A DNA stretch of 64,000 nt from Topomyia yanbarensis (GCF_030247195.1 NC_080672.1:393097037-393161036), one strand, 5' to 3'; shown: positions 10,993 to 23,933, counted from the stretch's first letter. Notes: a model not told the origin generated them from the sequence alone. Translations and numbers: made by a program.

Positions 10993-11761
10993 CATACGCT
11001 CGATATGTGTGGATGCGGAAGAGAAAACCAAAATCACGCTCGTTTCGTGCCGGACTCCAATTTCCTGTCGATCGAATCCATCGTCTGCTGAGAAAGAGCT
11101 ACTACGCCGGATCATCTGTTTAGTATGCGGCCGTAATTGTACATCTCTCCTCCGAAATATTGCAGCTAGCAGGAAGCGCAGGCCGTGGAAATAAAGCGAC
11201 CAGGATTCGTCCCCGTCAGCTGCAAATTGTTCATCGGCGTGACCATTGCCGAGGATGGTGTGTTGTCTAACATTCCTACCATCCTGCTGTCAAAGCAGAC
11301 CGAAAAGTATTAAGTTTTTCTTTGTTGGTAGGTGAAACGATGCCGAGAAATAAACAGATCCTGCCATTTTCAGGGAGACCATTGTATTCTTCACGCGCAA
11401 AGATGGTTTTAAACAATATTCTTCTTAAGGAAGAAAACATAGTTTTTATACTCAATTTTTTCTCCACTAAGGAGAAATATATCATAGTACGACGTACTGG
11501 TTATTTATCACTAGGCTGGTAAAAAAAAATTTAATGAGTCGCTCATAATTTAGGAACATTCTTTGTTGTTGCACCGAGCCTACTGGTTAAAAACTCGTTT
11601 TTCAAGGACTCACAAAAAATTGTTGGTTTTAGTTGAACAGAGTATTCAGATGAATTTAAGTATTTGCAAAGTCCAATTTCAAACAGAAATCATTATATTT
11701 TCAGAATCCGTTGGTTCTTGGGCGCCAATGATAGGTTATTAATATGGAAGTATAGAATTAA
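10993..11761. other. No gene seen
   Basis: Moderate GC patch around 11020-11240 without a readable gene, then AT-rich. Confidence 0.5.
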
Positions 11762-12287
11762 TTAACCCTTTCATGCCCATTTTTTTCTAGTACACCTAGG
11801 GTTTCAAAACTATTTATCCTTGAAAACGGTGGGATCAAGAAACACAAAAAACCTTTTTTCATAAAGATAGGTGCTTCCCTCGCAGTGCTAGAAGATGCTC
11901 AATTTGTACATTCCAATGCTTCATACAATTCTCCTAGAATATTTACAATAGCCCAGTTGGGTGGAAAACGTAGCCAAAGACAGTCTAAATTGATAAGTTT
12001 TATCAGTTTTCAATAATATTGAAACATAACGAAGATATATGAAAAATTCATTTTCTGACGTCAACGTTAACTGTCCCTGGCAGCACTGCTCCATCGGAAT
12101 CCAATCAGAATAATTGTAATAACTTCAGTTCTAGAGCTGATCCTTGGAACTGTTAATACTCAAATGAAAGGCAATAGTCACTTTTATTAGCGTTACTTGT
12201 TTTTGTGAGCAAATCTTGCCTCATTCAAAAGTTATAGCTGTTTAAAAACGTTGTTGTCCACAAACAACATGGGCATGAATGGGTTAA
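11762..12287 (+). mobile_element. TTAA-flanked piggyBac-type MITE, copy 2
   Basis: Same family, orientation and length as the 254-779 copy, with intact TTAA on both sides and intact termini. Internal sequence is near-identical (for example GCAAATCTTGCCTCA near the 3' end). Confidence 0.88.
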
Positions 12288-12791
12288 AATAGTAAACAGA
12301 TTTTATTCATTTATTCAGACTCGAATACTTCTTTATAATATCTATTTCCATTCTAGCGGATGGCTATTGTAATCTAGAATTACTTTCTTTCCCGATCAGA
12401 TTCTGCAAGGTAAAATACAATTGGTTTATAGTCAAACTTTCGATTAGAATGAACTTAATCAGGCAATTCGAGTCATTGTAACAAATGACGGATTTTATTG
12501 CAACTTTTGGAAATTATGTTATACCTTCAACAATATTAATGAAATATGATTGAAAGAGAGAAACGATTTTGAGTTTTAGGTACATGTTTCATAATTTTTG
12601 AGGAAGATTCCATTCATCAGAATATAAAAATGTAGGGTTTCGCTTGCACTCAAATCGCATTTTATTTTCAAAAGAAACACATTTCACAAAGTCTTAGGAA
12701 AAGGTATCAAAAACAAGTTACATTTGTGAACACGGTTCACAACAGCAAACGAACAAGAAAGCATCGCGCTGTACTATACATTCAGTAAATG
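12288..12791. other. No gene seen
   Basis: AT-rich spacer between the TTAA MITE and the 12.8-kb hAT-like MITE. Confidence 0.6.
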
Positions 12792-12799
12792 CTCCTAGT

Positions 12800-13307
12800 C
12801 TGGGACGGGACCTGCGGAAAGAAAAAAAAACGCGTGTCAAATTGATCCAGCACGCAAATGTCAGATTGAACCGGCTGTCCTCAGAGTGATTAATATGGGG
12901 AGTATTCTATTTGAAATGAAGTAAATGCTAACTTTTTTTTTACAAATATTTCAATAAATTAATCATTAGATCAATAATGATAGTGGAGATGATAGTGCTT
13001 TCATTAATTTCGAGATCGTCAATTCTTGTGAACTTCTCCCACTGTTCTCACAAATCGGGATTCACCGAAAAATGGTGAAAAGTCATCACCGGATTTTTCG
13101 CTTTACTACGACTGCAATTTTTGACCTTGCACTTCATGATAATGGATTCACAAAAAAAAATTGAAAGTTCAATTCTTGTTTGTTCTTTAAAAAAGTCATG
13201 TCATTTCTTGAACTACACCAAGTATTAGTGTGTGTGAATCGAAGAAGTAAGATATAACAAACACAAAGAAAGAATAAGAAAACACGAATCCGCAGGTCCC
13301 GTCCCAG
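12800..13307. mobile_element. hAT-like MITE with 19-bp perfect TIRs
   Basis: CTGGGACGGGACCTGCGGA is exactly inverted at the right end, and the 508-bp element is flanked by 8-bp direct repeats CTCCTAGT (12792-12799 and 13308-13315). An 8-bp duplication points to a hAT- or P-type transposase. Intact ends suggest recent insertion. No coding region. Confidence 0.88.
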
Positions 13308-13315
13308 CTCCTAGT

Positions 13316-16084
13316 AATTTAATTCTTTTTGAATATTTCATGCATAATATAAGATAATAGCGAAGACCGTGTCAACATAACTGGAAACTCAGTTCAGAAT
13401 CTGAAGACAATAACAGCAACACCTTTTTCGGGAAAAGGTTGTAATTTATATATCTACTTTTATCTACTTTTTTATTGACAAAACATTTATTTCTCATGGA
13501 CTATAGCGATTTGTGCTCAGCGTGTAGCTATTCCGGGATTTCTTCTCAATGAGAAATATGACAGTATGCTTTGACATCTTTTTCCTAGGTTATGTGAAAT
13601 GTGTTCCTTTTAAAGTCAATGTGTGATTGGAGTATAAAAACATTCTTGTAGGTTGTATCTAATCGAGTTTGTTGAAATATAAATGTTAAAATTTAAGCCA
13701 AATATATCTTATAGGATGTTGATGGAAAAGGAGGTTGGTTCAAGATTATATCAGCCATCCTCCAGAACGAGGGAAGAAATGAAAAAGAATGAACGAATAT
13801 AGTTTTGACAGAAAAAACTGTTCCTTTTTACTACATTACCCAGCATCTTTGAAAAAGGGCCCAATTTAATACAAATTTTGTCTGCTCTTCTATATATCTC
13901 CTTGGTCATAAGATGTCATTTGTGTGTAAGAACCGGTGAAATCTGGAACTATGTTTTTTCTGCTTTCAGGTGGGACTTTGTCATCACTCAGATTCCTCTG
14001 AATACACTGTTCAATTAAAGTAAACCATTTTTCACAAATGAAAATATTTTTTTAAATTGCATTATTAATCAATAGTCCCGTGTAAATTTAAAACTTTGGC
14101 AAAATTTTGATAACTTTCCCGAACGATTTTAGACCGATTTATTCTCTACATAGTTGTAGACGATGGAATTGCCCATCCGATTTTCACTTTATTAGTAATA
14201 TTTGAATGTCTATAGCAATAACTAGTGGCAAAATTGTGAAACAGTTTCATCGCAAATCCTACGTTTTCAAACAAAAAGTCTTTAAAATAAAAAGTTGTTC
14301 TGAAGCCCCCGACAGAATATTTTACTTTTGATTGTAAATGAAAGGGCAAAGTCCCTGCGCTTTTGCTCAGTAAGGGGAATGCGCGCGTTGTGTCAGGTTG
14401 GTCGAGGCACAATTCGATTGTGAGTCAGTGAATGCATGACGCACAAAAGAGCCTGAGCCGATTGCAATTACTGTCAGGGATCAATCGAAGACTTAGAAAT
14501 GGAAACATGAACGTCATTAAAATCGGTTCAGTTTACATAGTTACAATTCGCCAACCGCTTTTGGGTCACTAAACTATAATATAATATATTTAAACGCAGT
14601 GTTTTTATCACAAAATATGACTAACCATGTTCCTGTTTCATGTCCGTTGAACCATTCTGAGTGACCAACATAAATTTATTTATTCGTAACACTCACCTTT
14701 TTTCTTTCTGTATCGTTTTAGTTATTTTTTTTTCTTCTCTGGAGAAGCGGAAAAGATTTACTAAAGCTTAATGATGTGCAAAAACTCATGCATAGGATTA
14801 TCGAGAGTGAACAAAAAGATGATAGCTCTCAGTATATCGCTGATCGAGAATCTACAACCATATGTACACATAATACTGGCACCTCAAGCAACATTCGATT
14901 CCTCGATTCCGTAATGCTGAGAAATAAGCTTTAAAAATATCTAATATTTACTGCTTGTTAATGTCGCACAATTTAACGCACCCACCGGAAGGCTAAGTAA
15001 GAAAGATCTGCTGATATCTCTTTTATCCTGGGAGATTCGGAAACATTTAATGAAACTAAGAAACACATACATATATGCACACATGAATATAAGCAAAAAC
15101 AAAGGAAAAGAAATATACGGAGACTCCTGAATGCACTGAAACAAACAAAAAAAGGGTAGAGTACAAAGGATAAGAAAAAATAACCCATGAAATCGTGGAC
15201 ACAATGAGATTACTAACAAAAAAGGACTAAGAAAGAAGAAAGAACGAAGGGAAAGTACCAACTGACCCATGACAGGCAGAGAACGCCGACATAACCGGGG
15301 ATTATGGCAATATCAAATGTGCTAATCCATTCATACCTTACAGAGAAAGAAGGTGAAATCTAAAATAGCATCCATACTCTCAAAAGAACAAGAAATGATG
15401 ATAAAAAATAGGCGGTAAATATTAGCGTAAACGTAAATTAAGGAAACGGAAAGGTAAGAATGAAAGAACCAATGATAATACTAATGATACCAAATAATAC
15501 CAAATGACAATCTTTATATTGAAAAACGCTTTTAATCCACCTAACAGTGTGATGAGACATTTCTTATAACTGTTATCACTCTCTTCGGATATTATATCGT
15601 TTGAGAACATTTAGAACTTGATGCTTCGCGATGTTTTTGATAACACATACTACATGGGAAAGTGGCAGGACTCAGAGAATCGCTCAAATCAGCATAGGAC
15701 AACATCAGTGCTAGAAATCTCAAATCAAATCAATGGGAAGCGAAAAAATGGCCCATAAAATAGACATAGCTGCGAATTATTGTTAATGCTCTGTTAATAA
15801 AATATCTAAATTGTGGTGGGAAAACTGAATTTTCCTAAAGGGGTTATATATTGTACTGAGCCAAAAAAATCGCATTTTTTTTGAATCGATTTGAAGTTTA
15901 TACTTTACCCTTTGGCGATTGTTTACTTTTTCGGTCCCACCTATCAGCATTGAAGTATCGTTCTTACGTTTTTTACAATAACTACAGTTCTACACCACCG
16001 ATTTCGTTCGGGGTTTTTTTCAATAGCGATCATTGTTACTACTTACAGCTGATATCAGCTTGATAATCCTAAAAAATACGAAAA
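13316..16084. other. No gene seen
   Basis: AT-rich. The phrase GATTGTAAATGAAAGGGCAAAG (14331-14352) recurs at 20458-20479, suggesting an old dispersed repeat. A minus-strand ORF at 14941-15270 is low-complexity hydrophobic and probably chance. Confidence 0.5.
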
Positions 16085-16225
16085 TGACAGTTTCGCTTCT
16101 AAACTGCTAGCAAAAAAAGTATCGCCCTGTTTGTTTGCATGGAGCGTGGAGGGCGAAACTTTAAATAAACAAACAAAAATACAGTTTCGCCCGTTGTATT
16201 TTTTGCTGTAGTTTAAGAAAGCAAT
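16085..16225. repeat. Short imperfect foldback
   Basis: TTTCGCTTCTAAACTGCTAG near 16090 is imperfectly inverted as CTGTAGTTTAAGAAAG near 16207, with GGGCGAAACT and AGTTTCGCCC inside. Probably a small foldback MITE. Confidence 0.45.
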
Positions 16226-18347
16226 ATCGTAGAATCAAAATTTTTAGGTTAATTGGTTGCGTTTCAAAGCCCTCATTCGCATGTATGAAAAAAGCCTTAT
16301 GTTTACATTTGTAAGTATCGCCATTTTCACAAAAAAGGGTTGAAATGAAATCGCAGCTCCGGATTTCACGCTATCTCTGAAGTGCATGCGTGCATAGTTC
16401 CAAATTTTACTTCGACATCGACTTTTTCTAAAGGTGACTTCCCAGTAGTATCCTTGATTTGAATTATTATCGCTAATCCTAATGCCAAAGAACAAATAAA
16501 AACCTCTCGAAAACGAACCGTTTGGGAAAATCATGATCATTACTGGAATTTTCATTTTCACGAAACTTTTCGATAACCTTCCGTCACTTGCGTTAATGCA
16601 CTGTGTGCACAGTGTACTGAAAATCTAGCGAAATCGTCTTAGGGCACCAGCGGGTCTAATTCAGAGCTATCTGCGCGGCGAGTAAAGTAAAGAATACTAA
16701 AAATTAATTTCTATTCCATAATTTCCAGTTCAGCAATTCGAGAGATCGTGCTCACCGCAAGCCATGAAAAATAGACTACGTTGTGAAGCGATGGTCACTA
16801 TTTATTAAAAAATCACGGTTAAATAAAAAAAATTATACTATTAAAAAATTTCAAATAGTTTATAATTTTCACAAACTTATTAAGAAAAATTGTTTAATAA
16901 TCTTTCGTAATATTGTGGACAAAAAAAGCTGAAAATTTCAGTATTTTCTCTATCTGCAACATATTAACCCTTAAGTATACCAATTAATTGGTATACGAAT
17001 TGGAATAGGTTCGCCAAATTTTGGAAGAAGTCTATAAAAAACCCCTTGAAAATTACCTAAAAATTGTTGTAGTTCGATACAATAAAAATCCCCAAAAATG
17101 AAATGTACCTATTAATGTGAAACACAGTGAATAATACATATAATAAAGACCCATTTTTATCAGTCTCATGGTGTATTTTAGGCTGACAAAATGGGGACAT
17201 TGACTAAATCGGGCAATTTTTTTTTCTTTATAATAAACTGAAGCTGTTAAAATATTCTTCCCGTCCCTTGATGTAGTCTGATAACTATTTCTGATTATGA
17301 TGAACTTTTTATTTTTGCATATTTCCATCTTCATGATAAGGAAAACATGCTCAAGAAAGGATTTACTCGAATTCAGTCTTGTTCGTCTGCTAGAGCCCAT
17401 CAAACATATGTTCATATTTTGCTGATAAAATCGGGGTTTCAATGTGTTATAATAGATATTCAGCATTCGAAGAAGTTTCTTTTGAACGAGTGTAGAACGA
17501 CTTTGTTTCTACTTACTTAAAATCAGCGGCGTAGCCAGAAATTCGGTTTGGTGAAAATCGATCATACTGTCCAAACGGCATAATTCCGAAACCGTAATTT
17601 TTTGAAGTTTTTAAATTATGCAGAATTAATTTTTCAGAAAATAGTAACAGAGTTCGTGTCTTTAGCGAATTTGTTGAGACTTTATTGTAGTCATGAATAT
17701 TAACCTGAGAAAAATCACCATAAATACTTCTTGTACGATATACCGTCAAAATTATTTTATCAAATGATGCGCTGTTTAACGTTTGTAAAACTCATCGAAG
17801 ATACTAAACCTCCGAAGTTGGCGGTTTCAAAATGATTCTATCTTGACCTTAAATTACTGATTTTAAACATTTGACCTATACATATAATTGGTCATACAAC
17901 AAATATCAAATGCTCATCAAAATCTATCAGAACCTGCTAGAATCGAATGGAAATCGTTATTTTTCATAAATTTCTCTCTACATTCGGAAAGTGTTATCCT
18001 CGTTATTAATCATATTACGTTTTCGTCTCAACTCGACGCATTCCCAAAAAAAACCTGTCTTAATCCACCTAGTGGTGCAATTGTGCTTGTCTCATTTGTC
18101 CAGACTACGATTCCATGGCTGGTTATGTTCAATACAATGGTGGAAATGAATATTACATGTTCAGTACGATTTGCACATACATACAATGGATACTGATACT
18201 GAAACGTCGCTTGAAACCAGGGGCGGATCATGGAGAAAGGTCCGGGAGCTCCAGATCCTGCCGAAAATTTTCAACTTGTTAAGAAATTTTAAACTAGTTT
18301 TAATTTTAAAGTAGCTACCCCTCACTGCATACTCCCTCCGGACCGGT
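16226..18347. other. No gene seen
   Basis: AT-rich; minus-strand ORFs at 16244-16561 and 17053-17466 have no recognisable motif. Contains the 22-bp palindrome. Confidence 0.5.
16975..16996. repeat. Perfect 22-bp palindrome
   Basis: GTATACCAATT followed by its exact reverse complement. No spacer. Lies in otherwise featureless AT-rich DNA. Confidence 0.85.
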
Positions 18348-18765
18348 ATGATTGACGATTTTTAGAGTGATTGCATAACCTTTCTATATGAGAAAGACAA
18401 AAATGTACCAAAGTCCAAAAAAAGTCAAAATACAAATTTGATTTTGAAAATTTTTCATTTCAGTTTATATGGGAATTTGCTGTGTGGTTGCACTCTTCAA
18501 CTCGTAACTCCGGAACCGGAAGTCCACTCAATAAAAAATTCAATAGCAGCCGATGGGAAGATTGTACCTTTCATTTGAACTTTGTGCAAATCGGTCCAGC
18601 CATCTCTGAGAAACAGAGGTCACATTTTTTCCACATACACACATACATACACACACAGACATTTTCCGATCTCGACGAACTCAGTCGATTGGCATATGAC
18701 ACTCGGCCCTCCGGGTCGGGATTAGATTGACGAATTTTAGAGTGAATGAGAAAGGCAAAAACATT
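18348..18765 (+). repeat. Interspersed repeat with CGGCCCTCCGGG end, copies 1-2
   Basis: A full copy ends ACTCGGCCCTCCGGGTCGGG then GATTGACGAATTTTAGAGTG. The segment just before it (18348-18372) repeats that end, so a truncated copy lies directly upstream. It carries a CA-rich tract and the phrase CAAATCGGTCCAGCCATCTC. A third copy is at 20085-20330. Confidence 0.6.
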
Positions 18766-20084
18766 TTGGGCAAATGTTGAAAGTTATGCATTTTTTTGGT
18801 GAGCAGTTTTATGTTTCATAGACATTGAATCAATTTTAACTTCTCTTCCTATTAAATAAAGACCCTTATTACAGTACATCTCTACAAAAACGAGATCAAT
18901 TTGAAAATAAATCTGAGGACTATGATTGATTACAGAACTCTGTAATTTTCTACTGGAATGTTTTCAGGCAGGAATTTGATATTGATGCTATTAGACAACT
19001 GTGAAATGAAGACCAATAGATCAGGTACATATCAGGACCCCATTCCGACAATTTATCAAAAGTCCTCATGATGTTTACAACAACAGGTTATCAATCTACG
19101 GATCAGATAATTGTTATTGTAATATTGAATTAAATCAGTCTGCATCAATAAATTTTCAACTTCAATCCAATATTTTTTTTGGGTGTGGTGGGGGGGGGGG
19201 TTGTATGGTGTTAAACCCCAAAACCTTCTCTGGGATACGCCGTTGCTTGGAGTTATTTATTTGGCTTTTCATTTTCCGATATGTTTCAGATCGATCCGAT
19301 GGTTATTAGTTAGAAAAACTGCAGTCAGAAGGTTCGCACAAATGAACATTTTTGCACTGATAAGTTATCAAGTTCCTTCCAGACAACTTGGAAGTGTTCG
19401 GTGCGGTGATTATTTCTAGCGGTTGTAGATAGAAAAATGAAATACAAAATTCGATTTGTCGAAATAATGTTTGGCTTATTTCAATGGATTATTTCTATAT
19501 TGAACAATAAATAGGCGACAAAGAGTAATCCACAAACAACAAGCCATAACTTTTAAAGTGTTCAAAATAGATATTTGAAGTCTTCAGTAAAGTTATTCGC
19601 AAAAGTAAGAGCTACAAATTTGTAGAAGGCATCATTTCGATATAATCACTTCCAAGAAAATTTGTGAAAATATCTCACTCATAGGGGGATTAATCAGCAA
19701 AAGCACAATACCAAAAGAAAGGGCATATTTCCTCCATTAAATTCTCCGAAGATACTATTAACCTAAAATAAGCCGTTTTGGCGTTAATAATAGATTACAT
19801 GTTTTTGGTCATATTTCTGGCAATGGGAAATGATAAAAATCTTTCGTCCGCATTTAATGTTAAATATCTCTTTTGATAATAGTCCGATTTCAACAATCTA
19901 TAGCTTGTTCGAAAGGTATTCGTTAAAGCTGTCTAAAAATATATAAATTGTTAATCTATATTGTCAATTTCGGCAGATAATTCAAAAAAACTACAAAAAA
20001 CGCCATTTTTACGCATTCAAACATTCATATCTTGGAAACTAAACATCAGAATCAAAAACAAATTAATAGCGTTCATACTGTTTT
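18766..20084. other. No gene seen
   Basis: AT-rich with a G-run near 19189-19200 and probable old repeat sequence from 19500. Confidence 0.5.
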
Positions 20085-20330
20085 TTTAGTTCTTTCATTT
20101 AAAATTGGTTTGGATAAGATCGGTTCAGCCATTGCTGAGAAACACGAATGAGAATTTGTCCGTTACATACACACACACACACAGACACACACACACACAG
20201 ACATTGTCCCAAATCGTCGAGCTGAGTCGATTGGTATATAAGACTCGGCCCTCCGGGCCTCGGAAAAAATCTTGAAAGTTTGAGCGAATTCTATACATTT
20301 CTTTTATAAGAAATGTAAAAGGTGTTTAAA
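20085..20330 (+). repeat. Interspersed repeat with CGGCCCTCCGGG end, copy 3
   Basis: Shares GATCGGTTCAGCCATTGCTG, the CA tract and GAGCTGAGTCGATTGG...ACTCGGCCCTCCGGG with the 18.4-18.7 kb copy. Likely a SINE- or MITE-like family; I cannot name it. Confidence 0.6.
20168..20203 (+). repeat. CA microsatellite
   Basis: Alternating AC dinucleotides interrupted by two CAGAC units, inside the interspersed repeat. Confidence 0.85.
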
Positions 20331-21358
20331 TGGCGCCCATGCGCTAATTCGTCCTAGTTTAAAATTTGGGTTGAGAGGGGCACGCATTTTTGGCTTAGGG
20401 CAGAAATGCCTATCAGACCGGATTTACACCAAAAATGTACTATAAGGAAACTATAAGGATTGTAAATGAAAGGGCAAAGTCTATTGTATCACATACTGAA
20501 GTTTTAGAGATGCCGATTTTTTCGAATAAACTTATTCTACCAAGCACACAGTGGGAATCAATTGCAGTTTTATAGTACGCTACAAGTGCAAAGTAAGTTT
20601 TATTAGCGGTTATAAAACTGTCATAAAACCAAAATTGTTACTAGGGTTTAAATAGCGAAAAAATGTTTGTGTAACTCGGTTGCAACCACAAAATACCTAT
20701 GAAAATGTTTACTAGGCCGTAGTGCGCACGTAGTATTGCAATCATTTTAAGACAAACAAGTCAATTGTAGAAAGTTTAATCGCTCTGTAACGATTCAAAT
20801 TTGATGCTATGTGTAGAATGAATTTCCGCCCATCACCTATCGAGATACTATTAAGTATGAACAAAACACCCTGTATTTTTTAAGTTCCGGAGAACTCTTT
20901 AAATTTGATATTTCATTTTCAGTCACAAGCCATTCGACCATTCCACAATTCGTTGGAGTGAGATACATTATTATTGAATACCTAAGACACCGCCACACCT
21001 CTAATTTTGACTAACGACCTCATGTTCACACGACACCGCGCACAGATCCTATTCTATTTCAACGTTTCAACATTCGTACCGTACGCACGAATAAGTAAAT
21101 TAGAGACATTTTTTAAAAATATAACAATAATGACTAGTATTCAAAATCGTCTGTAGATTCACGTAAATTATTCTACAGTTCCTTTTGAAGGAAATCTTTG
21201 AACACAACCTTCCGACGACGGTAAGTGCTTTGCTGAAAAAAAAGAACCCAACAACCGAGTTGCCCACGTTGATGAATTTCGGTCCGCATCCCCTCGAGCT
21301 TCCTCGGTAGGAACTTTGCACGCATCCGATACACCAACAATGACAATCGCCGTTGGGG
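20331..21358. other. No gene seen
   Basis: AT-rich spacer downstream of the SLO2 gene. Confidence 0.5.
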
Positions 21359-22147
21359 TTTATTTATGCAGAAAATAGTCACAATATTTGGATGTGCTGC
21401 TGATTCAGTACGCGTCTTTTGCCTGCCTCCCGCAGGACATTATTGTTAATTATTACGACATGCTTGGTTTGCTCCAGCGGCAATATGTACAATGTCTCCT
21501 ATTTTGTAATATTTGATACTGCTGGTTGTTCCTAATGGCGGCTTAGGATTAACGACTAGATATTTACAATTACAAAACAAACCAAATTGTTTTTGGTTCG
21601 GTGATTAACCTGATTATAGATAGGTAGTAACAAAAATATTGATACTTGTATAGGATCTCCTAAATGTTTTCTTCTACATAAACAAATTGGATAATCCATG
21701 TCCTAGTGTGTCTTCCAGCGTTTGTGTGTCAATTTGATCCCAACGATACTTTGTTCTTTATGTGATTTGTTGTGCTGCGTGGTTTGCTACTGTTGATAAT
21801 AATTACATTCATTGAATGTCACCGTTTTAACCGTCTTGCGTCGATTCTTCATCCTTTCACTTTGGCTAGTGCTGCTGTGCTGTCTGAGGCTAGTTTATAC
21901 GTAGGATCACGATTCCACCAAAACCATCATATTTGCTACTGCATTCTCCTACCGCTAATCAGTTCAAGCGTCGAAAAAAAAAATTACTACTGATAATGCT
22001 CCCGTATTAGTTCTAGTGGATACATGCATCCAGGCAGACACTTCTGTGCTAGTATCTGCCGCGGCTGCTACGGGTGTGAGGCTCCTTCTATATCCACTTG
22101 TTGTTTCGTACCGCCGAGCGGAGCCTGCGGCCCCACATTAAGTTATA
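21359..22147 (-). other. Probable 3' UTR of the SLO2 channel gene
   Basis: Downstream of the channel stop the sequence holds no convincing ORF on the minus strand. A canonical AATAAA lies on the minus strand at 21364-21359 (TTTATT on plus) and could be the polyadenylation signal, giving a UTR of roughly 0.8 kb. The end is a guess; other AT-rich hexamers occur nearby. Confidence 0.35.
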
Positions 22148-22459
22148 TCATACTATCGTTCCGTGGAGGTGCTGCGGCTGCTGACCGGACTCACTCTGCA
22201 TGCTGGACAGATTCGAGGTGGATCCACCGACTAGACCACCACCGCCACCACTACTGCCAGAGCCGCCGCCGCCACCACCACCACCTCCTCCCCCTCCACC
22301 ATTCGAGTTTCCATTGCCCGAGTCGTGGATGGTGCTGAGCCCGAGTGTTGAGCCACTCATTCCACTGGACGCTCCGAGGATCGAAGGGTTTATACCACCA
22401 CCGCTACCGAATGGCACCGGGACACCGATGATGGGTAGCGGTTCCTCTGGGGGTGTGAC
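22148..22459 (-). CDS. slo2: SLO2 channel, last coding exon with poly-glycine tract
   Basis: Terminal exon after acceptor tgcatttcag, reading VTPPEEPLPIIGVPVPFGSG and ending with HLHGTIV and a TGA stop at 22150-22148. It joins the previous exon in phase 0. A long glycine run (about 13 Gly, then SGSSGGGGG) is encoded by GGN repeats, visible on the plus strand as CCACCACC/CCGCCGCC near 22258-22310, and is probably length-variable. The tail is disordered and Gly/Ser-rich. Together the six exons give about 430 residues of the C-terminal part of the channel. Confidence 0.8.
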   Translation of the reverse strand, partial: VTPPEEPLPIIGVPVPFGSGGGINPSILGASSGMSGSTLGLSTIHDSGNGNSNGGGGGGGGGGGGGSGSSGGGGGLVGGSTSNLSSMQSESGQQPQHLHGTIV

Positions 22460-23036
22460 CTGAAATGCATATAAGGGTTTTATTCGTTGGGCACAAGTTA
22501 CTAGAATTAATTAGAATTTGTCGGTAATGAAGCTAGTTATTTATATATGTTTGTTTAGTTGTCTTGATTTGGTAGTTGGTCAGGTCGACTGATTTGAATT
22601 TTAGATATTATTTTGTTCGATATGCAGTCAATCTGGTATAATAAAACAGTAGCTGTCTATTTATCCGACGTTTCGGCTCATGTATTTTGCCTTCTTCCGG
22701 GAATCACTATTACACAAGTTGACAATCTTTATGTAGTACATATATGTCTAGTGTATTTCTACTTACTAGGTGTCTGTCGTTTGTCATACTATGTTGTATT
22801 TCAACATTCGTTCGTCTGTTGTCTGTCCTGTTCGTCTGTTGCCCTGGACAGATTTTTCAACTTGATTTTGACGCTCCATCAATTATGCAATCCATGAGAC
22901 GTTTCTGATCAGCTGATTATTTCTTCTGACGTTATTCCGGTGGGTACGGCGTCCGACAAAACGTTGATTTTATCCAACATGAAATGAATCGCACCTACGA
23001 AAGATGTTTATCGGACGGGTTTTTCTGTTTACAGGT
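22460..23036. other. Intron sequence, no feature
   Basis: 3' end of the last SLO2 intron, from the gypsy element to the acceptor at 22460. CCGACGTTTCGGCTC near 22665 looks repeat-derived but could not be assigned. Confidence 0.45.
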
Positions 23037-23165
23037 TTTACAATCGTGGTTATCGGTGACCGAGACACGTGTCTGACAGGTTATGTGTATCCGACTATTC
23101 TAGCATTGACGGGTGACAGCTGCACTGCCACTAGCAAGCTCAGCGGTAGTGTTGGTAGGCATTTC
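23037..23165 (-). repeat. gypsy 3' LTR remnant, internally deleted
   Basis: Contains GGTTATCGGTGACCGAGACACG directly followed by TCTGACAGGTTATGTGTATC, matching the 27.5-27.68 kb copy with its middle section missing. Confidence 0.55.
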
Positions 23166-23189
23166 CATTTCTCCCCAACATCTCCCTCC

Positions 23190-23736
23190 TCAATACAGTT
23201 GGTAGGGAGGCGGTCTTTTAGAACAAGAAGAGCGACGAGGTTCCTGGACAGCTGTAGGGTATTCATTGGCTGATAGGAACTCTGATGACGATGGCGGTAC
23301 AGAGCTTGAACTGGAGGATGATGTAGACTCAGACGAAGGCGCTGATGACGTATCTGCTTCTGCAGACACTTGTGCAGGTGTTTCGAATGGCGCTGCAGGC
23401 GGCAACGGTGTGGACAACTCGGATGGTACTCCAAGCACTGTTGACGGTAATTCGGCGGTTACTAACAAAACACAGGTAGCAGCGATGATGTGGTGATATC
23501 GCTTGCACTGGTATGCGACCTGGACAGATTCCAGGCCTTCAGAAAAATGTCCAACGGCAACTTTGCATCGCTTTTAAATGGCTTCGCTGACGGCTTGTCG
23601 CCGATGGCACGAGTTCGTAGTTGGTTGAGATGAGCCCATACGTTGAACATAACACGCCCAATCGATTCCAAAGCAACTCCGGGTGTCCATCTTCACTGGT
23701 TGTTAGAGTAAACCTTCGCATATAAATAATCACCAT
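23190..23736 (-). pseudogene. gypsy Pol C-terminal tail
   Basis: IGRVMFNVWAHLNQLRTR lies in one frame and a Ser/Pro-rich stretch ending PRRSSCSKRPPPYQLY in another. This is the usual end of Mag-type Pol (Arg/Ser-Pro tail after integrase). A purine-rich tract on the minus strand follows at about 23160-23190, a candidate polypurine tract. Confidence 0.6.
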
Positions 23737-23933
23737 TTTTGAATCCCCGGAGAATCTTTGCTTCTATAGCGAATCAAATGGCCGGAACGGCTGACGAACG
23801 CAGCAAGTCTAGGCTGGTGCGGCTTCCGATGGCGGTTTACCTTCCGGTGGAGCTGGATTCGGTGTTGTTCGGTAAGTTATCAGAAATATGTGTGATGCTT
23901 CCTGGATGGTTCTATTCCCCTCTCTAATTTTCT

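Noticed and set aside
15188..15270. Minus-strand hydrophobic ORF at 14941-15270 as a membrane protein
   Set aside because: The residues come from A/G-rich low-complexity DNA on the plus strand; no splice or start context.
20160..20210. CRISPR-like short repeats
   Set aside because: This is a CA microsatellite inside an interspersed repeat of a eukaryotic genome.
22200..22463. Plus-strand proline-rich ORF
   Set aside because: It is the antisense shadow of the Gly-rich last exon of the channel, which is supported by a splice acceptor and frame continuity.
23266..23496. Plus-strand acidic ORF
   Set aside because: Antisense of the Ser/Pro-rich gypsy Pol tail.
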